Shown: one piece after another, positions 53,219 to 62,973 of the stretch
Layout of the letters: each line of letters begins with the position of its first letter
Numbering within the stretch: position 1 is the stretch's first letter
Assembly: GCA_964385465.1 (NCBI GenBank)
Contig: CAYLPJ010000003.1
Span: 217,741 to 281,740 of the forward strand
From: CAYLPJ01 sp964385465
GTDB lineage: Bacteria > Planctomycetota > Phycisphaerae > SM23-33
Direction: 5' to 3'
Length of the DNA stretch: 64,000 nucleotides
Program-made: the position numbers and the translations under genes
Notes under the pieces: model-generated
Told to the model about the DNA's origin: nothing
Database searches by the model: none
The model's input: only the letters and a program-made list of their open reading frames with translations

Positions 53219-54001
53219 ATGTCGTTCACCATTGCGATAACCGGCAAGGGCGGGGTGGGCAAGACGACCACGGCTGCGCTGGTGGTCTCGCGGCTGATCG
53301 CCCGCGGGGCCTCGCCCGTGCTGGCCGTGGACGCCGATCCCAACACCTGCCTGGACGAGGCCCTGGGCACCCGCGTGGAGCAGACTATCGGCGGGCTCCG
53401 CGAGGAGGCCCGCGAGCTGGCCGGCAAGGGCATGGCGGCGGGGATCTCCAAGCAGGAGATGCTGGAGCTGAAGATCTCCGAGAGCCTCGTCGAGGCCGAC
53501 GACTTCGACCTGATCGCCATGGGTCGCCCGGAGGGGCCGGGCTGCTACTGCTACGCCAACAGCGTGCTGCGGGACGTCCTCGGGCGCCTGGCGGGGGAGT
53601 ACCCCTACGTGGTGATCGACAACGAGGCGGGTCTGGAGAACCTCTCGCGGCGGATCGTGCGGCACGTGGACGTGCTGACGATCGTCTCCGACGCCTCCCG
53701 CCGCGGGCTCGAGACCGCCTGCCGCCTCCGCGAGCTCGCCGACGAGATGGACATCGACTACGGGCGGCTCGCGCTGCTGATCAACCGCCTGCGGCGCGAC
53801 GGGCTGCCCGACGCAGCCGAGGACGTCCGCATCCGCACCGGCGCGGACATCGTCCTGGGCCTCGACGAGGACGAGGCCCTCGCCGACCTCGCCGAGGCCG
53901 GGCGATGCCGAACCGACCTGCCGCCGGAGAACCCCGTGGTCCGGCGCGTGGATGAGTTCCTCGACGCCGCGGGAGTGGGGGCCTCCAGCCGGGCGATGTA
54001 G
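53219..54001 (+). CDS. CooC/AcsF-type maturation ATPase (second copy)
   Basis: A 260-aa P-loop ATPase with ITGKGGVGKTT, LAVDADPNTCLDEALG and the Cys-x-Cys pair in GPGCYCYAN. It belongs to the CooC/AcsF family that loads nickel into CODH or acetyl-CoA synthase. It starts immediately after the previous stop and is followed by CooS, so one CooC may serve CooS and the other AcsB. Which does which cannot be told here. Confidence 0.9.
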   Translation: MSFTIAITGKGGVGKTTTAALVVSRLIARGASPVLAVDADPNTCLDEALGTRVEQTIGGLREEARELAGKGMAAGISKQEMLELKISESLVEADDFDLIAMGRPEGPGCYCYANSVLRDVLGRLAGEYPYVVIDNEAGLENLSRRIVRHVDVLTIVSDASRRGLETACRLRELADEMDIDYGRLALLINRLRRDGLPDAAEDVRIRTGADIVLGLDEDEALADLAEAGRCRTDLPPENPVVRRVDEFLDAAGVGASSRAM

Positions 54002-54057
54002 CCCCGGCCGACGCGTTCACACAGACCGGCATCGCAACCTGCCGGATGGGAGAAGGT

Positions 54058-56025
54058 ATGGCCACCGACAAGAAGAAACGACCCGTCGAGGACCGCGTGA
54101 CCGACGCGGCCTCGCTGTCGATCCTCCGCCGGGCCGAAGAGGCCGGCACGGACACGTGCTTCACCCGCGCCGACGCCCAGGGCAAGGGGTGCAAGTTCGG
54201 CACCGACGGCGTGTGCTGCCGCATCTGCCACATGGGTCCCTGCCGGATCACGCCCAAGAGCCCGCGCGGCGTCTGCGGCGCCGACGCCGACACGATCGTC
54301 GCGCGGAATTTCCTTCGCGAGGTCGCCGGCGGCGCGGCCGCCCACAGCGACCACGGGCGACACCTGGTGCTGCTGCTGAAGAAGGCGGCGGAGGGGCGGA
54401 CCGACGACTACGCCATCCGCGACGAGGGCGCCCTGCGTGCGACGGCCCGCGCCTACGGCATCGAGGAGGAGGACCTCCCGGTCGCCGAGGTGGCGGGCAA
54501 GCTCGCCGACCGGTTCCTGGACGAGTTCACCCGCCAGGAGCAGTCGCTTGGCACGCTGACGCTGGCGCCGCTGAAGCGCCGCGGGCTCTGGGAGCAGCGC
54601 AACGTCGAGCCGCTGGGCATCGACCGGATGGTCGTCGAGTGCATGCACCGCTCGCACATCGGGGTGGACCACGACTACCGCAGCCTGCTGACCCACGCCT
54701 TCCGCACCGCCCTGGCCGACGGGTGGGGAGGCTCGCGGGTCGCCACCCTCGCCGGCGACATCCTCTTCGGGGCGCCCAGGCCCGTCCGAAGCCGGGCCAA
54801 CCTCGGCGTGCTCGAGGCCGACAGCGTCAACGTCGTCGTCCACGGGCACGAGCCGGCGCTGTCGGAGATGCTGGCCGTCGCGGCCGGGGACCCGGAGGTC
54901 GTCGAGGCCGCCAAGGCCGCCGGGGCCGAGGGCATCCGCCTGGCGGGCATCTGCTGCACCGCCAACGAGGTGCTGATGCGCCACGGCATCCCCGTGGCGG
55001 GCAACTTCCTCCAGCAGGAGCTGGCGGTGCTGACCGGCGCCGTGGAGCTGATGATCACCGACGTGCAGTGCGTGATGGCGTCGCTGCCGGAGGTGGCCGG
55101 CGGCTACCACACGGAGGTCGTCGCCACCAGCGACATCGCCCGCACCGTCGGCGCGACGCACGAAGGCTTCGACGAGGACCACGCCTACGAGAGCGCCAAG
55201 GCCCTGCTGCTGCGGGCCGTCGAGCACTACAAGGACCGCGACCCGGCGAAGGTCGCCATCCCCTCCGAGAACGAGCCGCTTGTCGCCGGCTTCAGCGTCG
55301 AGGCGATCAAGCACATGCTCGGCGGCTCGTTCCGGTCGTCCTTCCGCCCGCTCAACGACGCGATCATGCAGGGGCGGATACGCGGCATCGCCGGGATCGT
55401 CGGCTGCAACAACCCCAAGGGAAAGCTCGACGACTACATCAACACCGTCACCGCCGAGCTGCTCAAGAACAACGTGCTGGTGGTCAAGACCGGCTGTGCG
55501 GCCATCGCGTCGGCCAAGGCCGGGGCGCTGACGCCGGAGGCGGCAATGTCGGCCGCGGGGGAGGGCCTGCGAGAGGTCTGCGAGGCCGTCGGGATGCCCC
55601 CGGTGCTGCACATGGGCAGTTGCGTGGACAACTCCCGCATCCTCGAGGCCGCCACGGAGATCGTCCGCGAGGGCGGGTTGGGCGACGACATTTCGTCCGT
55701 GCCCGCCGTCGGGCTGGCGCCGGAGTGGATGAGCGAGAAGGCGGTGTCGATCGGCTGCTACTTCGTCGCCAGCGGCGTGGACGTGGTGCTGGGCAGGCCC
55801 TTCCACGTCGGCGGGTCGGAGAACGTCGAGCGGTTCCTCCACGAGGAGGCCCGCGAGGTGTTCGGCGCGAGCTTCCACGTCTGCGAGGAGCCCCACGCCG
55901 CCGCCGAGAAGGTGCTCGCCATCCTCGACGAGCGCCGCGCCGCCCTGGGCATCGACCGCAAGGCCGAGCGGAAGCTGATGGACATGAAGGACCGCCGCGA
56001 GCTCGCCGAGGCCGGGCGCGACTAG
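54058..56025 (+). CDS. cooS: Anaerobic carbon monoxide dehydrogenase catalytic subunit
   Basis: A 655-aa Ni-Fe CODH (CooS/AcsA) that interconverts CO2 and CO. The N-terminal cysteine cluster GCKFGTDGVCCRICHMGPC supplies the B and D clusters. Later motifs (GICCTANEVLMRHG, IVGCNNPKGKLD, KTGCAAIA, HMGSCVDNSRIL) carry C-cluster ligands. The ATG at 54058 follows GGGAGAAGG; an in-frame ATG 12 bases earlier lacks spacing. It supplies CO to the ACS encoded next. Confidence 0.97.
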   Translation: MATDKKKRPVEDRVTDAASLSILRRAEEAGTDTCFTRADAQGKGCKFGTDGVCCRICHMGPCRITPKSPRGVCGADADTIVARNFLREVAGGAAAHSDHGRHLVLLLKKAAEGRTDDYAIRDEGALRATARAYGIEEEDLPVAEVAGKLADRFLDEFTRQEQSLGTLTLAPLKRRGLWEQRNVEPLGIDRMVVECMHRSHIGVDHDYRSLLTHAFRTALADGWGGSRVATLAGDILFGAPRPVRSRANLGVLEADSVNVVVHGHEPALSEMLAVAAGDPEVVEAAKAAGAEGIRLAGICCTANEVLMRHGIPVAGNFLQQELAVLTGAVELMITDVQCVMASLPEVAGGYHTEVVATSDIARTVGATHEGFDEDHAYESAKALLLRAVEHYKDRDPAKVAIPSENEPLVAGFSVEAIKHMLGGSFRSSFRPLNDAIMQGRIRGIAGIVGCNNPKGKLDDYINTVTAELLKNNVLVVKTGCAAIASAKAGALTPEAAMSAAGEGLREVCEAVGMPPVLHMGSCVDNSRILEAATEIVREGGLGDDISSVPAVGLAPEWMSEKAVSIGCYFVASGVDVVLGRPFHVGGSENVERFLHEEAREVFGASFHVCEEPHAAAEKVLAILDERRAALGIDRKAERKLMDMKDRRELAEAGRD

Positions 56026-56082
56026 CCCCCGCCGCGGCGACGCACGTACGGACGCAACCACGCAAGCCACACGGAAGAACCT

Positions 56083-59000
56083 ATGTCGAAACTCATCTGC
56101 ACGAATGCGATAGACGGGGCCGTCGAGTGGGTGGCCCGCGCCGAGGCGAAGCTGGACGAGGCCATCGCCGCCAAGGGAGGCGACGCCGCCGTCGGCTTCC
56201 CCGAGACGGCCTACTTCCTGCCGATCATCTACTCGCTCGATGGCACGAAGGTCCAGAGCCTCGCCGACTGCCGCACCGTCCTCAAGCGGGCCAAGGAGCT
56301 GCTGCCGGCCCGTCCCGACGACGAGACCTGGCTGCCCTACCTCGGCGGGGCGCTCGATGCCGGCATCGCGGCGCTGTTCGCCTGCGAGGTCCTCGAGGTC
56401 TGCAAGTACGCCGTCGGGCCCGACCCCACCGAGGGCATCTGGCTCGGCGCCGCCAGCGACGTCATCATGCGCGAACGCGGCATCGAGTTCGTCGACGGCA
56501 CGGCGCCGGGGTTCGCGGCCATTACCGGCGCGGCGCCGGACGTCGAGACGGCCGTGCGCATCGCCCGGGAGCTCCAGGAGAAGAACATCTACGTCTTCAT
56601 GGCGGGCGCGACCGACGGCGTGCAGTTCGCCGAGCAGCTCGTCGAGGGCGGCGTGAGCCTCGGCTGGGAGACCCGCCTGGTGCCGTTCGGCAAGGACGTC
56701 TCGGCGCTGGTCTACGCGTTGGGCTTCGCCAACCGTGCGGCGCTGTCGTTCGGCGGCGTCAAGGGCGGGCAGGCCCGCGCGAACCTGCTGTACAACAAGA
56801 ACCGCACCTTCGCCTTCGTGCTGGGCTTCGGCGAGGTCGACAGCGAGAAATACGCCCTCGCGGCCGGGGCGATCAACTACGGCTTCCCGACGATCGCCGA
56901 CACGGACATCCCCGAGGTGCTGCCGACCGGCGTGTGCACGTACGAGCACGTGGTCTCGAACGTGCCCCACGAATCGATGGTCGAGCGGGCCCTGGAGGTC
57001 CGCGGCTGCAAGGTGAAGATCACCAAGGTCCCCGTGCCGGTCCCCTACGGCCCGGCGTTCGAGGGCGAGCGGATCCGCAAGGCGGACATGCGGGTGGAGT
57101 TCGGGGGCAACCGCACGCCGGCGTTCGAGTTCGCCACCAGCGTCGAGCTGGACGACATCGCCGACGGCGACATCGAGATCCTCGGCCCGGACATCGACGA
57201 GGTGGAGGAGGGCACCGCCCTGCCGCTGGGCATCTGGATCGAGGTTGCCGGGCGGAAGATGCAGAGCGACTTCGAGCCCATCCTCGAGCGCCAGGTGCAC
57301 CACCTGCTCAACGGCGCCGAGGGCATCTGGCACATGGGCCAGCGGGACATCGTCTGGACCCGCGTCTCCAAGGCCGGCTTCGACCGCGGACTGCGGCTGA
57401 AGCACTACGGCGAGATCCTCCACGCGAAGCTCCTGGCCGAGTACCCCGCCATCGTGGACAAGGTCAAGGTCACGCTGATCACCGACGAGGCGGAGGTCCT
57501 CCGCCGGCAGGAAATCGCCCGGAAGGTCTACGACGAGCGCAACCGCCGGCTGGAGTCGATGACCGACGAGTCCGTCGAGACGTTCTACTCCTGCCTGCTC
57601 TGCCAGTCCTTCGCCCCCGATCACGTGTGCATTATCACGCCGGAGCGGCTGGGGCTCTGCGGGGCCTACAACTGGCTGGACGGCAAGGCCGCCTACGAGA
57701 TCGACGAGACCGGCCCCAACCAGCCGGTCATGAAGGGCGAGTGCCTCGACCCCGTCCGCGGCATCTGGAAGGGGATCAACGACTACGTCTACAAGAACAG
57801 CCACAAGGCCGTCGACGAGATGTGCCTCTACTCGATCATGGACAACCCCATGACGAGCTGCGGCTGCTTCGAGGTCATCCTCGCCTACGTGCCCGAGTGC
57901 AACGGCGTGATGGCCGTCCACCGCGAGTTCACCGGGCAGACCCCGGCGGGGATGAAGTTCTCCACGCTGGCCGGCAACGTCGGCGGGGGGATGCAGACCC
58001 CGGGCTTCATGGGCTGCGGGAAGATGTTCCTCTCCTCCCGCAAGTTCCTCTCCGCCGAGGGCGGGCACAAGCGCCTGGTCTGGATGCCCTCGGAGCTCAA
58101 GGAGATCGTCGGCGAGGACCTCGCCAGACGCGCCGGCGAGCAGGACGCCGACGGGCTGCTGGATATGATCGCCGACGAGACCGTCGCCACCGAGCCGGCG
58201 GAGATCCGCGCCCACATGGAGAAGGTCGGCCACCCGGCGCTGAGCATGGACGACATGGCCGCGTTCGCCGAAGGGCGCGAGACCGCCGCCGCGACGGTGG
58301 ACGCCCCGCCCCCCGCCGCCGAGGCCGCCTCGAGCGAGGCCGGCTCCGGCGCGGCCACGACCGACAGCGCGCCCGCCGGCGCCCCCGCGCAGGCGCCCGC
58401 CGCGGCGGGCGGAGGCGGCGACGGCAGCGCCCTGACGCCGGAGGCGGTCGAGCGGATCAAGGCCGAGGTCGCCGCCTCCGTCGAGGCCGAGCTCAAGGGC
58501 AAGCTCACGCGCCAGATCGTCAAGCAGATCATCGGCAACCTCAGCGAGACGTTCCTCGGCGAGGCCCCCCCGGCCGACGTCGAGGCCGGCGCCGCCGAGA
58601 CGCCCGCCGGCGCCGCGGTGCCCGGCGAATCGGAGGCGGCGCCGGGTGAGGCCGCACCGTCGGCCGCCGAGCGGATCGAGGCCGTCACCGCCTTCGAGAT
58701 CCCCCGCCAGCAGGCCGAGACGCGCATCTGGTCGGTCACGCTGGGGGCGACGAAGGACGCCGGGGGCACGCGCGGGCGGACGGTCACCGTCGGCGGGCAG
58801 AACGGCATGCCCTTCCACCTGTGGGAGTCCGAGATGCCCCATCGCCCCGTCGTGGCCATGGAGGTCTTCGACGACGTCGGCAGCAAGTTCCCCCCGCCGC
58901 TGCGCGAGGTGTTCGGCGAGCTGCTGGACGACCCCGCCGAGATGGCCCGGCGATGCGTCGGCGAGCACGGCGCCGAGCTGATCAGCGTCCGACTCGACGC

Positions 59001-59667
59001 CACCCACCCCGAGCGGGGCGACCGCTCGCCGCAGCAGGCGGTCGAGCTCGTCCGGCAGGTGCTCGAGGCCGTCGACGTGCCGCTGATCGTCACCGGGCAC
59101 AACCACTTCGAGAAGAACAACGAGGTGATGAAGGCCGTCGCCCAGGCGTGTGCCGGCGAGCGCCTGCTGCTGAACTGGACCGAGCAGGACAACTATCGCA
59201 CCATCGCCGGGACGGCGCTGGCGTACGATCACTGCGTGGTCGCCCAGAGCCCCATCGACGTGAACATCGCCAAGCAGATGAACATCCTCCTGTCGAACAT
59301 GTCCGTGCCGGCCGAGCAGGTCATCATGGACCCGATGACCGGGGCGATGGGCTACGGGCTGGAGTACACGTACTCGGTGATGGAGCGCATCCGCCTGACC
59401 GCACTCGGCGGCGACGACATGCTCGCCGGGCCGATGATCGTCTCCCCCGGGCAGGAGTGCGCCCGCTGCAAGGAGACCAAGGCGCCCGCCAGCGAGTTCC
59501 CCGACTGGGGCGACCTCGACCGCCGAGCCGCCATGTGGGAGCTGGCCACCGCCACCAACCTCCTCTACGCCGGCGCGGATATCCTGATCATGTACCACCC
59601 CGAGGCGGCGCGGGCGCTTCAGAGGACCATCGCCCGCCTCATGGACGCTCCCTCGGCCGCGAGCTGA
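56083..59667 (+). CDS. acsB: Acetyl-CoA synthase fused to corrinoid iron-sulfur protein small subunit (AcsB-AcsD)
   Basis: One open frame of 1194 codons. Residues 1 to about 728 are a full-length AcsB. The A-cluster cysteines are at about 504, 507, 516 and 526 (CLLCQSFAPDHVC plus GLC) and 593/595 (CGC), with spacing identical to the Moorella enzyme (506, 509, 518, 528, 595, 597). An Ala/Pro/Glu linker (about 729-862) contains a short amphipathic segment KGKLTRQIVKQIIGNL. Residues about 863-1194 are the AcsD/CdhD TIM barrel (VGGQNGMPFHLWE, MDPMTGAMGYGLEYTYSVMER). The two are normally separate genes. No stop or frameshift separates them. Confidence 0.9.
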   Translation: MSKLICTNAIDGAVEWVARAEAKLDEAIAAKGGDAAVGFPETAYFLPIIYSLDGTKVQSLADCRTVLKRAKELLPARPDDETWLPYLGGALDAGIAALFACEVLEVCKYAVGPDPTEGIWLGAASDVIMRERGIEFVDGTAPGFAAITGAAPDVETAVRIARELQEKNIYVFMAGATDGVQFAEQLVEGGVSLGWETRLVPFGKDVSALVYALGFANRAALSFGGVKGGQARANLLYNKNRTFAFVLGFGEVDSEKYALAAGAINYGFPTIADTDIPEVLPTGVCTYEHVVSNVPHESMVERALEVRGCKVKITKVPVPVPYGPAFEGERIRKADMRVEFGGNRTPAFEFATSVELDDIADGDIEILGPDIDEVEEGTALPLGIWIEVAGRKMQSDFEPILERQVHHLLNGAEGIWHMGQRDIVWTRVSKAGFDRGLRLKHYGEILHAKLLAEYPAIVDKVKVTLITDEAEVLRRQEIARKVYDERNRRLESMTDESVETFYSCLLCQSFAPDHVCIITPERLGLCGAYNWLDGKAAYEIDETGPNQPVMKGECLDPVRGIWKGINDYVYKNSHKAVDEMCLYSIMDNPMTSCGCFEVILAYVPECNGVMAVHREFTGQTPAGMKFSTLAGNVGGGMQTPGFMGCGKMFLSSRKFLSAEGGHKRLVWMPSELKEIVGEDLARRAGEQDADGLLDMIADETVATEPAEIRAHMEKVGHPALSMDDMAAFAEGRETAAATVDAPPPAAEAASSEAGSGAATTDSAPAGAPAQAPAAAGGGGDGSALTPEAVERIKAEVAASVEAELKGKLTRQIVKQIIGNLSETFLGEAPPADVEAGAAETPAGAAVPGESEAAPGEAAPSAAERIEAVTAFEIPRQQAETRIWSVTLGATKDAGGTRGRTVTVGGQNGMPFHLWESEMPHRPVVAMEVFDDVGSKFPPPLREVFGELLDDPAEMARRCVGEHGAELISVRLDATHPERGDRSPQQAVELVRQVLEAVDVPLIVTGHNHFEKNNEVMKAVAQACAGERLLLNWTEQDNYRTIAGTALAYDHCVVAQSPIDVNIAKQMNILLSNMSVPAEQVIMDPMTGAMGYGLEYTYSVMERIRLTALGGDDMLAGPMIVSPGQECARCKETKAPASEFPDWGDLDRRAAMWELATATNLLYAGADILIMYHPEAARALQRTIARLMDAPSAAS

Positions 59668-59715
59668 CCGCCGCCGAGGCCGGGGGGATCGACGCAACGA
59701 CGCAAGGAGCAAACG

Positions 59716-61050
59716 ATGGCAATGACCGGCCTGAAGATCCTCAAGCTGCTGCCCCAGACCAACTGCAAGGAGTGCGGCTCGAACACCTGCCTGGCCTTCG
59801 CGGTGAAGCTGGCGGCCAAGAAGGTGGACCTCTCCGAGTGCCCCTACGCCTCCGACGAGGCCAAGGAGGTCCTCGGCGCCGCGGCCGAGGCGCCCGTGCG
59901 GAAGGTCGCGCTCGGCGGCGAGAAGGACCTCACCCTCGGCGAGGAGACGGTGCTCTACCGCCACGAGAAGACATTCGTCAGCCCCACGGCCCTGGCGGTG
60001 GCGGTCCGCGACACCGACGACCCCGACGCGATCGACGCCACCCTCCGCGACGTCGCCGACTACGAGATGGAGCGCGTCGGCGAGACCCACGGCGTGGACA
60101 TGCTGGCCGTCGTGCACGCCGGCGACGACGCCGACGCCTTCGTCGAGCTCGCCCGCAAGGCGTGGGAGACCGCCGGAAAGCCCCTCGTGCTGCGAAGCCG
60201 CGACGCCGAGGCGCTCACCCGCGCCGCCGAGGCCGTCCAGGGCTCCCACAGCCTCCTGGCCGGCGCCACGCCCGAGACCGCCGACGCCCTCCGCGAGGTG
60301 GCCGACAAGCACGGCCACGCCCTGGCCGTCACCGCCGACGACCTCGACGGGCTCGTCGCCGTCACCGCCCGGCTCAAGGAGGCTGGCTTCGATGATATCG
60401 TGCTGGACTTCCGAACCCACTCGCTGGCCGAGCGGTTCCAGACCAACACCATCGCCCGGCGGATGGCGATCAGCCAAAGCTACAAGCCGCTGGGCTACCC
60501 GTCGCTGCACGTCGCCTCCGGGACGGAGCTGGACGCGCTCGTCGATGCCGTTACCGAGATCAGCAAGTACGGCGGCATCTGCGTGTTGCCGGAGTTCGAC
60601 CCGGCCCTGATGGCGTCGCTGCTGACGCTGCGGCTGAACATCTTCACCGACCCGCAGAAGCCCACGCAGGTCGAGCCCAAGCTCTACCCCCTCGGCGAGC
60701 CCGGCGCCGACAGCCCCGTCTTCCTGACCACCAACTTCTCGCTGACCTACTTCCTCGTCGGCGGAGAGATCGAGAACGCCGGGCTCAGCGCCTGGCTGCT
60801 CGTCCCCGAATGCGAGGGGATGAGCGTGCTGACCGCATGGGCGGCCGGCAAACTCTCCGGCGCCACCGTCGGGAAGTTCGCCAAGGAGATCGGGCTCGAA
60901 GAGCAGGTGAGCACCCGCGAGCTGATCATCCCCGGCTACGTCTCGCAGATCAGCGGCGACATCGAGGAGGCCATGCCCGGATGGTCCGCCACCGTCGGGC
61001 CCCAGGAGGCCGCCGACCTCGAGAGCTTCATCGAGGCCAGAGTCGGCTAG
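59716..61050 (+). CDS. acsC: Corrinoid iron-sulfur protein large subunit
   Basis: A 444-aa CFeSP gamma subunit. The N-terminal 4Fe-4S motif is CKECGSNTCLAFAVKLA followed by a late CPY. The middle is a TIM barrel and the C-terminal domain (LVGGEIENAGLSAWLLVPECEGMSVLTAWAAGKL over two strands) is the cobamide-binding domain. It partners with the AcsD domain of the upstream fusion to carry the methyl group to ACS. Spacing to the fusion is 48 bp. Confidence 0.96.
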   Translation: MAMTGLKILKLLPQTNCKECGSNTCLAFAVKLAAKKVDLSECPYASDEAKEVLGAAAEAPVRKVALGGEKDLTLGEETVLYRHEKTFVSPTALAVAVRDTDDPDAIDATLRDVADYEMERVGETHGVDMLAVVHAGDDADAFVELARKAWETAGKPLVLRSRDAEALTRAAEAVQGSHSLLAGATPETADALREVADKHGHALAVTADDLDGLVAVTARLKEAGFDDIVLDFRTHSLAERFQTNTIARRMAISQSYKPLGYPSLHVASGTELDALVDAVTEISKYGGICVLPEFDPALMASLLTLRLNIFTDPQKPTQVEPKLYPLGEPGADSPVFLTTNFSLTYFLVGGEIENAGLSAWLLVPECEGMSVLTAWAAGKLSGATVGKFAKEIGLEEQVSTRELIIPGYVSQISGDIEEAMPGWSATVGPQEAADLESFIEARVG

Positions 61051-61056
61051 CCGATC

Positions 61057-62973
61057 ATGCCGACGATCACATTCCACCCCGCTGACCGCCGGGCCGACGC
61101 CCCGGCCGGGACCGAACTGCTGGCCGCCGCCCGAGAGGCCGGTGTGGACATCGACGCCGCCTGCGGGGGCAAGGGAACCTGCGGGCAGTGTCGCGTCCGC
61201 GTCCTCGCCGGCGAGCTCGCCCCCGGCGACCCCGGCTGCCTCTCGCCCGAGGAAACCGCCGACGGCTGGGTCCTCGCCTGCATGGCCCGCCTCGCCGAGA
61301 AGGACGTCACCGTCCACGTGCCCGACCGCCCCGGCCGAGCCGGCGGGAAGTTCGCCGACGAGGAGCCTACCGTCCACGTCGCGCCGCACCTGCTGCCGAC
61401 CGCCGACGACCTCTCGCCGGTCACCGTCCGACACTGCCTCACCGTTCCGCCCCCCCGTGCCGGCGACGGGCTCGGCGACCTCGAACGCCTGCTGCGGGCG
61501 ATGCAGGGCTCCCTCGGCGACGACCGCCCGATCCGCTGCGACCCGCACGCCCTGGCCACCCTCGCCGACGCCGTCCGCGCCGACGGCGGGCGCGTTACCG
61601 TCACCACCTGGCCGGACGGGCCCGTCGAACGCATCGCCGCCGTCGAGCCCGGCGACACCACGGCCGGGCATCTCGTCGCGGCGGTGGACGTCGGCACGAC
61701 GACGGTGGCCGTCGAGCTGCTCGACGCCGCCACCGGGCGAACGCTGGCCATTCGCAGCGGCTACAACGACCAGATCTCCTGCGGGCTCGACGTGATCGGG
61801 CGGATCAACTACGCCCGCCGCCCCGACCGGCTGGACGAGCTCCGCCGCCGCGGGGTCGAGAGCGTCAACGGTCTGCTTTCCAAGGCGGCCGCCGACGCCG
61901 GGCGCGCCGCCGCCGACATCGACGCCGTGACCCTCTCGGGCAATACCACGATGACGCACCTGCTCCTGGGCCTGCCCCCCGAGCACATCCGCCTGGACCC
62001 CTACACGCCCACCGTCCTGGACGTGCCTGCCGTCACCGCCTCGCAGGCCGGGCTCGCCGCCCGCCCGACGGCGCCGGTGGCCTTCTCCCCCTGCGTGGGC
62101 AGCTACGTCGGCGGGGACATCACCGCCGGGCTGCTCTGCACCGAGATCGCCGCCGGCTGCGACGAGCTCTGCCTGTTCGTCGACATCGGCACCAACGGAG
62201 AGCTCGCCGTCGGCAACGCCGAGTTCCTCCTCGGCTGCGCCTGCTCGGCCGGGCCGGCGTTCGAGGGCGGCGGCATCGGCTGCGGGATGCGGGCCGCCGC
62301 CGGGGCCATCGAGAAGGTCGCCGTCGAGCCCGAAACCGCCACCCCCGCCGTCGAGACCATCGGCGACGTCGCGCCCGCCGGAATCTGCGGGTCCGGCATG
62401 ATCGACCTGCTGGCCAACCTCTTCGCCGCCGGCTGGCTCGACCCGGCCGGCAAGCTCAACCGCGAGCGCCCCAGCGAGGCCATCCGGGTCGACGGGCGGA
62501 GGGCGCGGTACGTCCTGGCCTCCGCCGCCGAGGCCGCCGACGGCGAGCCCATCGCCATCGACGAGGCGGACATCGAGAACATCCTCCGCGCCAAGGCCGC
62601 CATCTACGCCGGGGCGTCGCTGATGCTCGCCCAGCTCGGCCTCGGCTTCGATGACGTGACCCACGTCTACATCGCCGGCGGGTTCGGGCGGTTCCTCAAC
62701 CTCGACCAGGCCCTCGTCCTCGGCCTCGTGCCCGACCTGCCACGCGAGCGGTTCCGCTTCCTCGGCAACGCCTCGCTGGCCGGGTCCCACATGGCCGCCA
62801 TGTCCGCGGAGCACCGGCGCCGGCAGCGCGACCTCGCCGACCGGATGACCTACCTCGACCTCAGCACCGACCCGACCTACATGGACCAGTACACCGCCGC
62901 GCTGTTCCTGCCCCACACCGACCCGACGAGGTTCCCCACCGTCGCCCGGCGCCTCAAGGACGCCCGCCCGTGA
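61057..62973 (+). CDS. acsV: Corrinoid protein reductive activator (RACo/AcsV-like)
   Basis: A 638-aa activator that reduces inactive Co(II) corrinoid in CFeSP. The N-terminal 2Fe-2S domain has CGGKGTCGQC and a later Cys (LACMAR). A linker leads to the ASKHA-type ATPase domain (VAAVDVGTTTVAVELLD, CLFVDIGTNGELAVGN, IAGGFGRFLNLDQAL). It starts 6 bp after acsC. The domain order matches RACo. Confidence 0.93.
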   Translation: MPTITFHPADRRADAPAGTELLAAAREAGVDIDAACGGKGTCGQCRVRVLAGELAPGDPGCLSPEETADGWVLACMARLAEKDVTVHVPDRPGRAGGKFADEEPTVHVAPHLLPTADDLSPVTVRHCLTVPPPRAGDGLGDLERLLRAMQGSLGDDRPIRCDPHALATLADAVRADGGRVTVTTWPDGPVERIAAVEPGDTTAGHLVAAVDVGTTTVAVELLDAATGRTLAIRSGYNDQISCGLDVIGRINYARRPDRLDELRRRGVESVNGLLSKAAADAGRAAADIDAVTLSGNTTMTHLLLGLPPEHIRLDPYTPTVLDVPAVTASQAGLAARPTAPVAFSPCVGSYVGGDITAGLLCTEIAAGCDELCLFVDIGTNGELAVGNAEFLLGCACSAGPAFEGGGIGCGMRAAAGAIEKVAVEPETATPAVETIGDVAPAGICGSGMIDLLANLFAAGWLDPAGKLNRERPSEAIRVDGRRARYVLASAAEAADGEPIAIDEADIENILRAKAAIYAGASLMLAQLGLGFDDVTHVYIAGGFGRFLNLDQALVLGLVPDLPRERFRFLGNASLAGSHMAAMSAEHRRRQRDLADRMTYLDLSTDPTYMDQYTAALFLPHTDPTRFPTVARRLKDARP

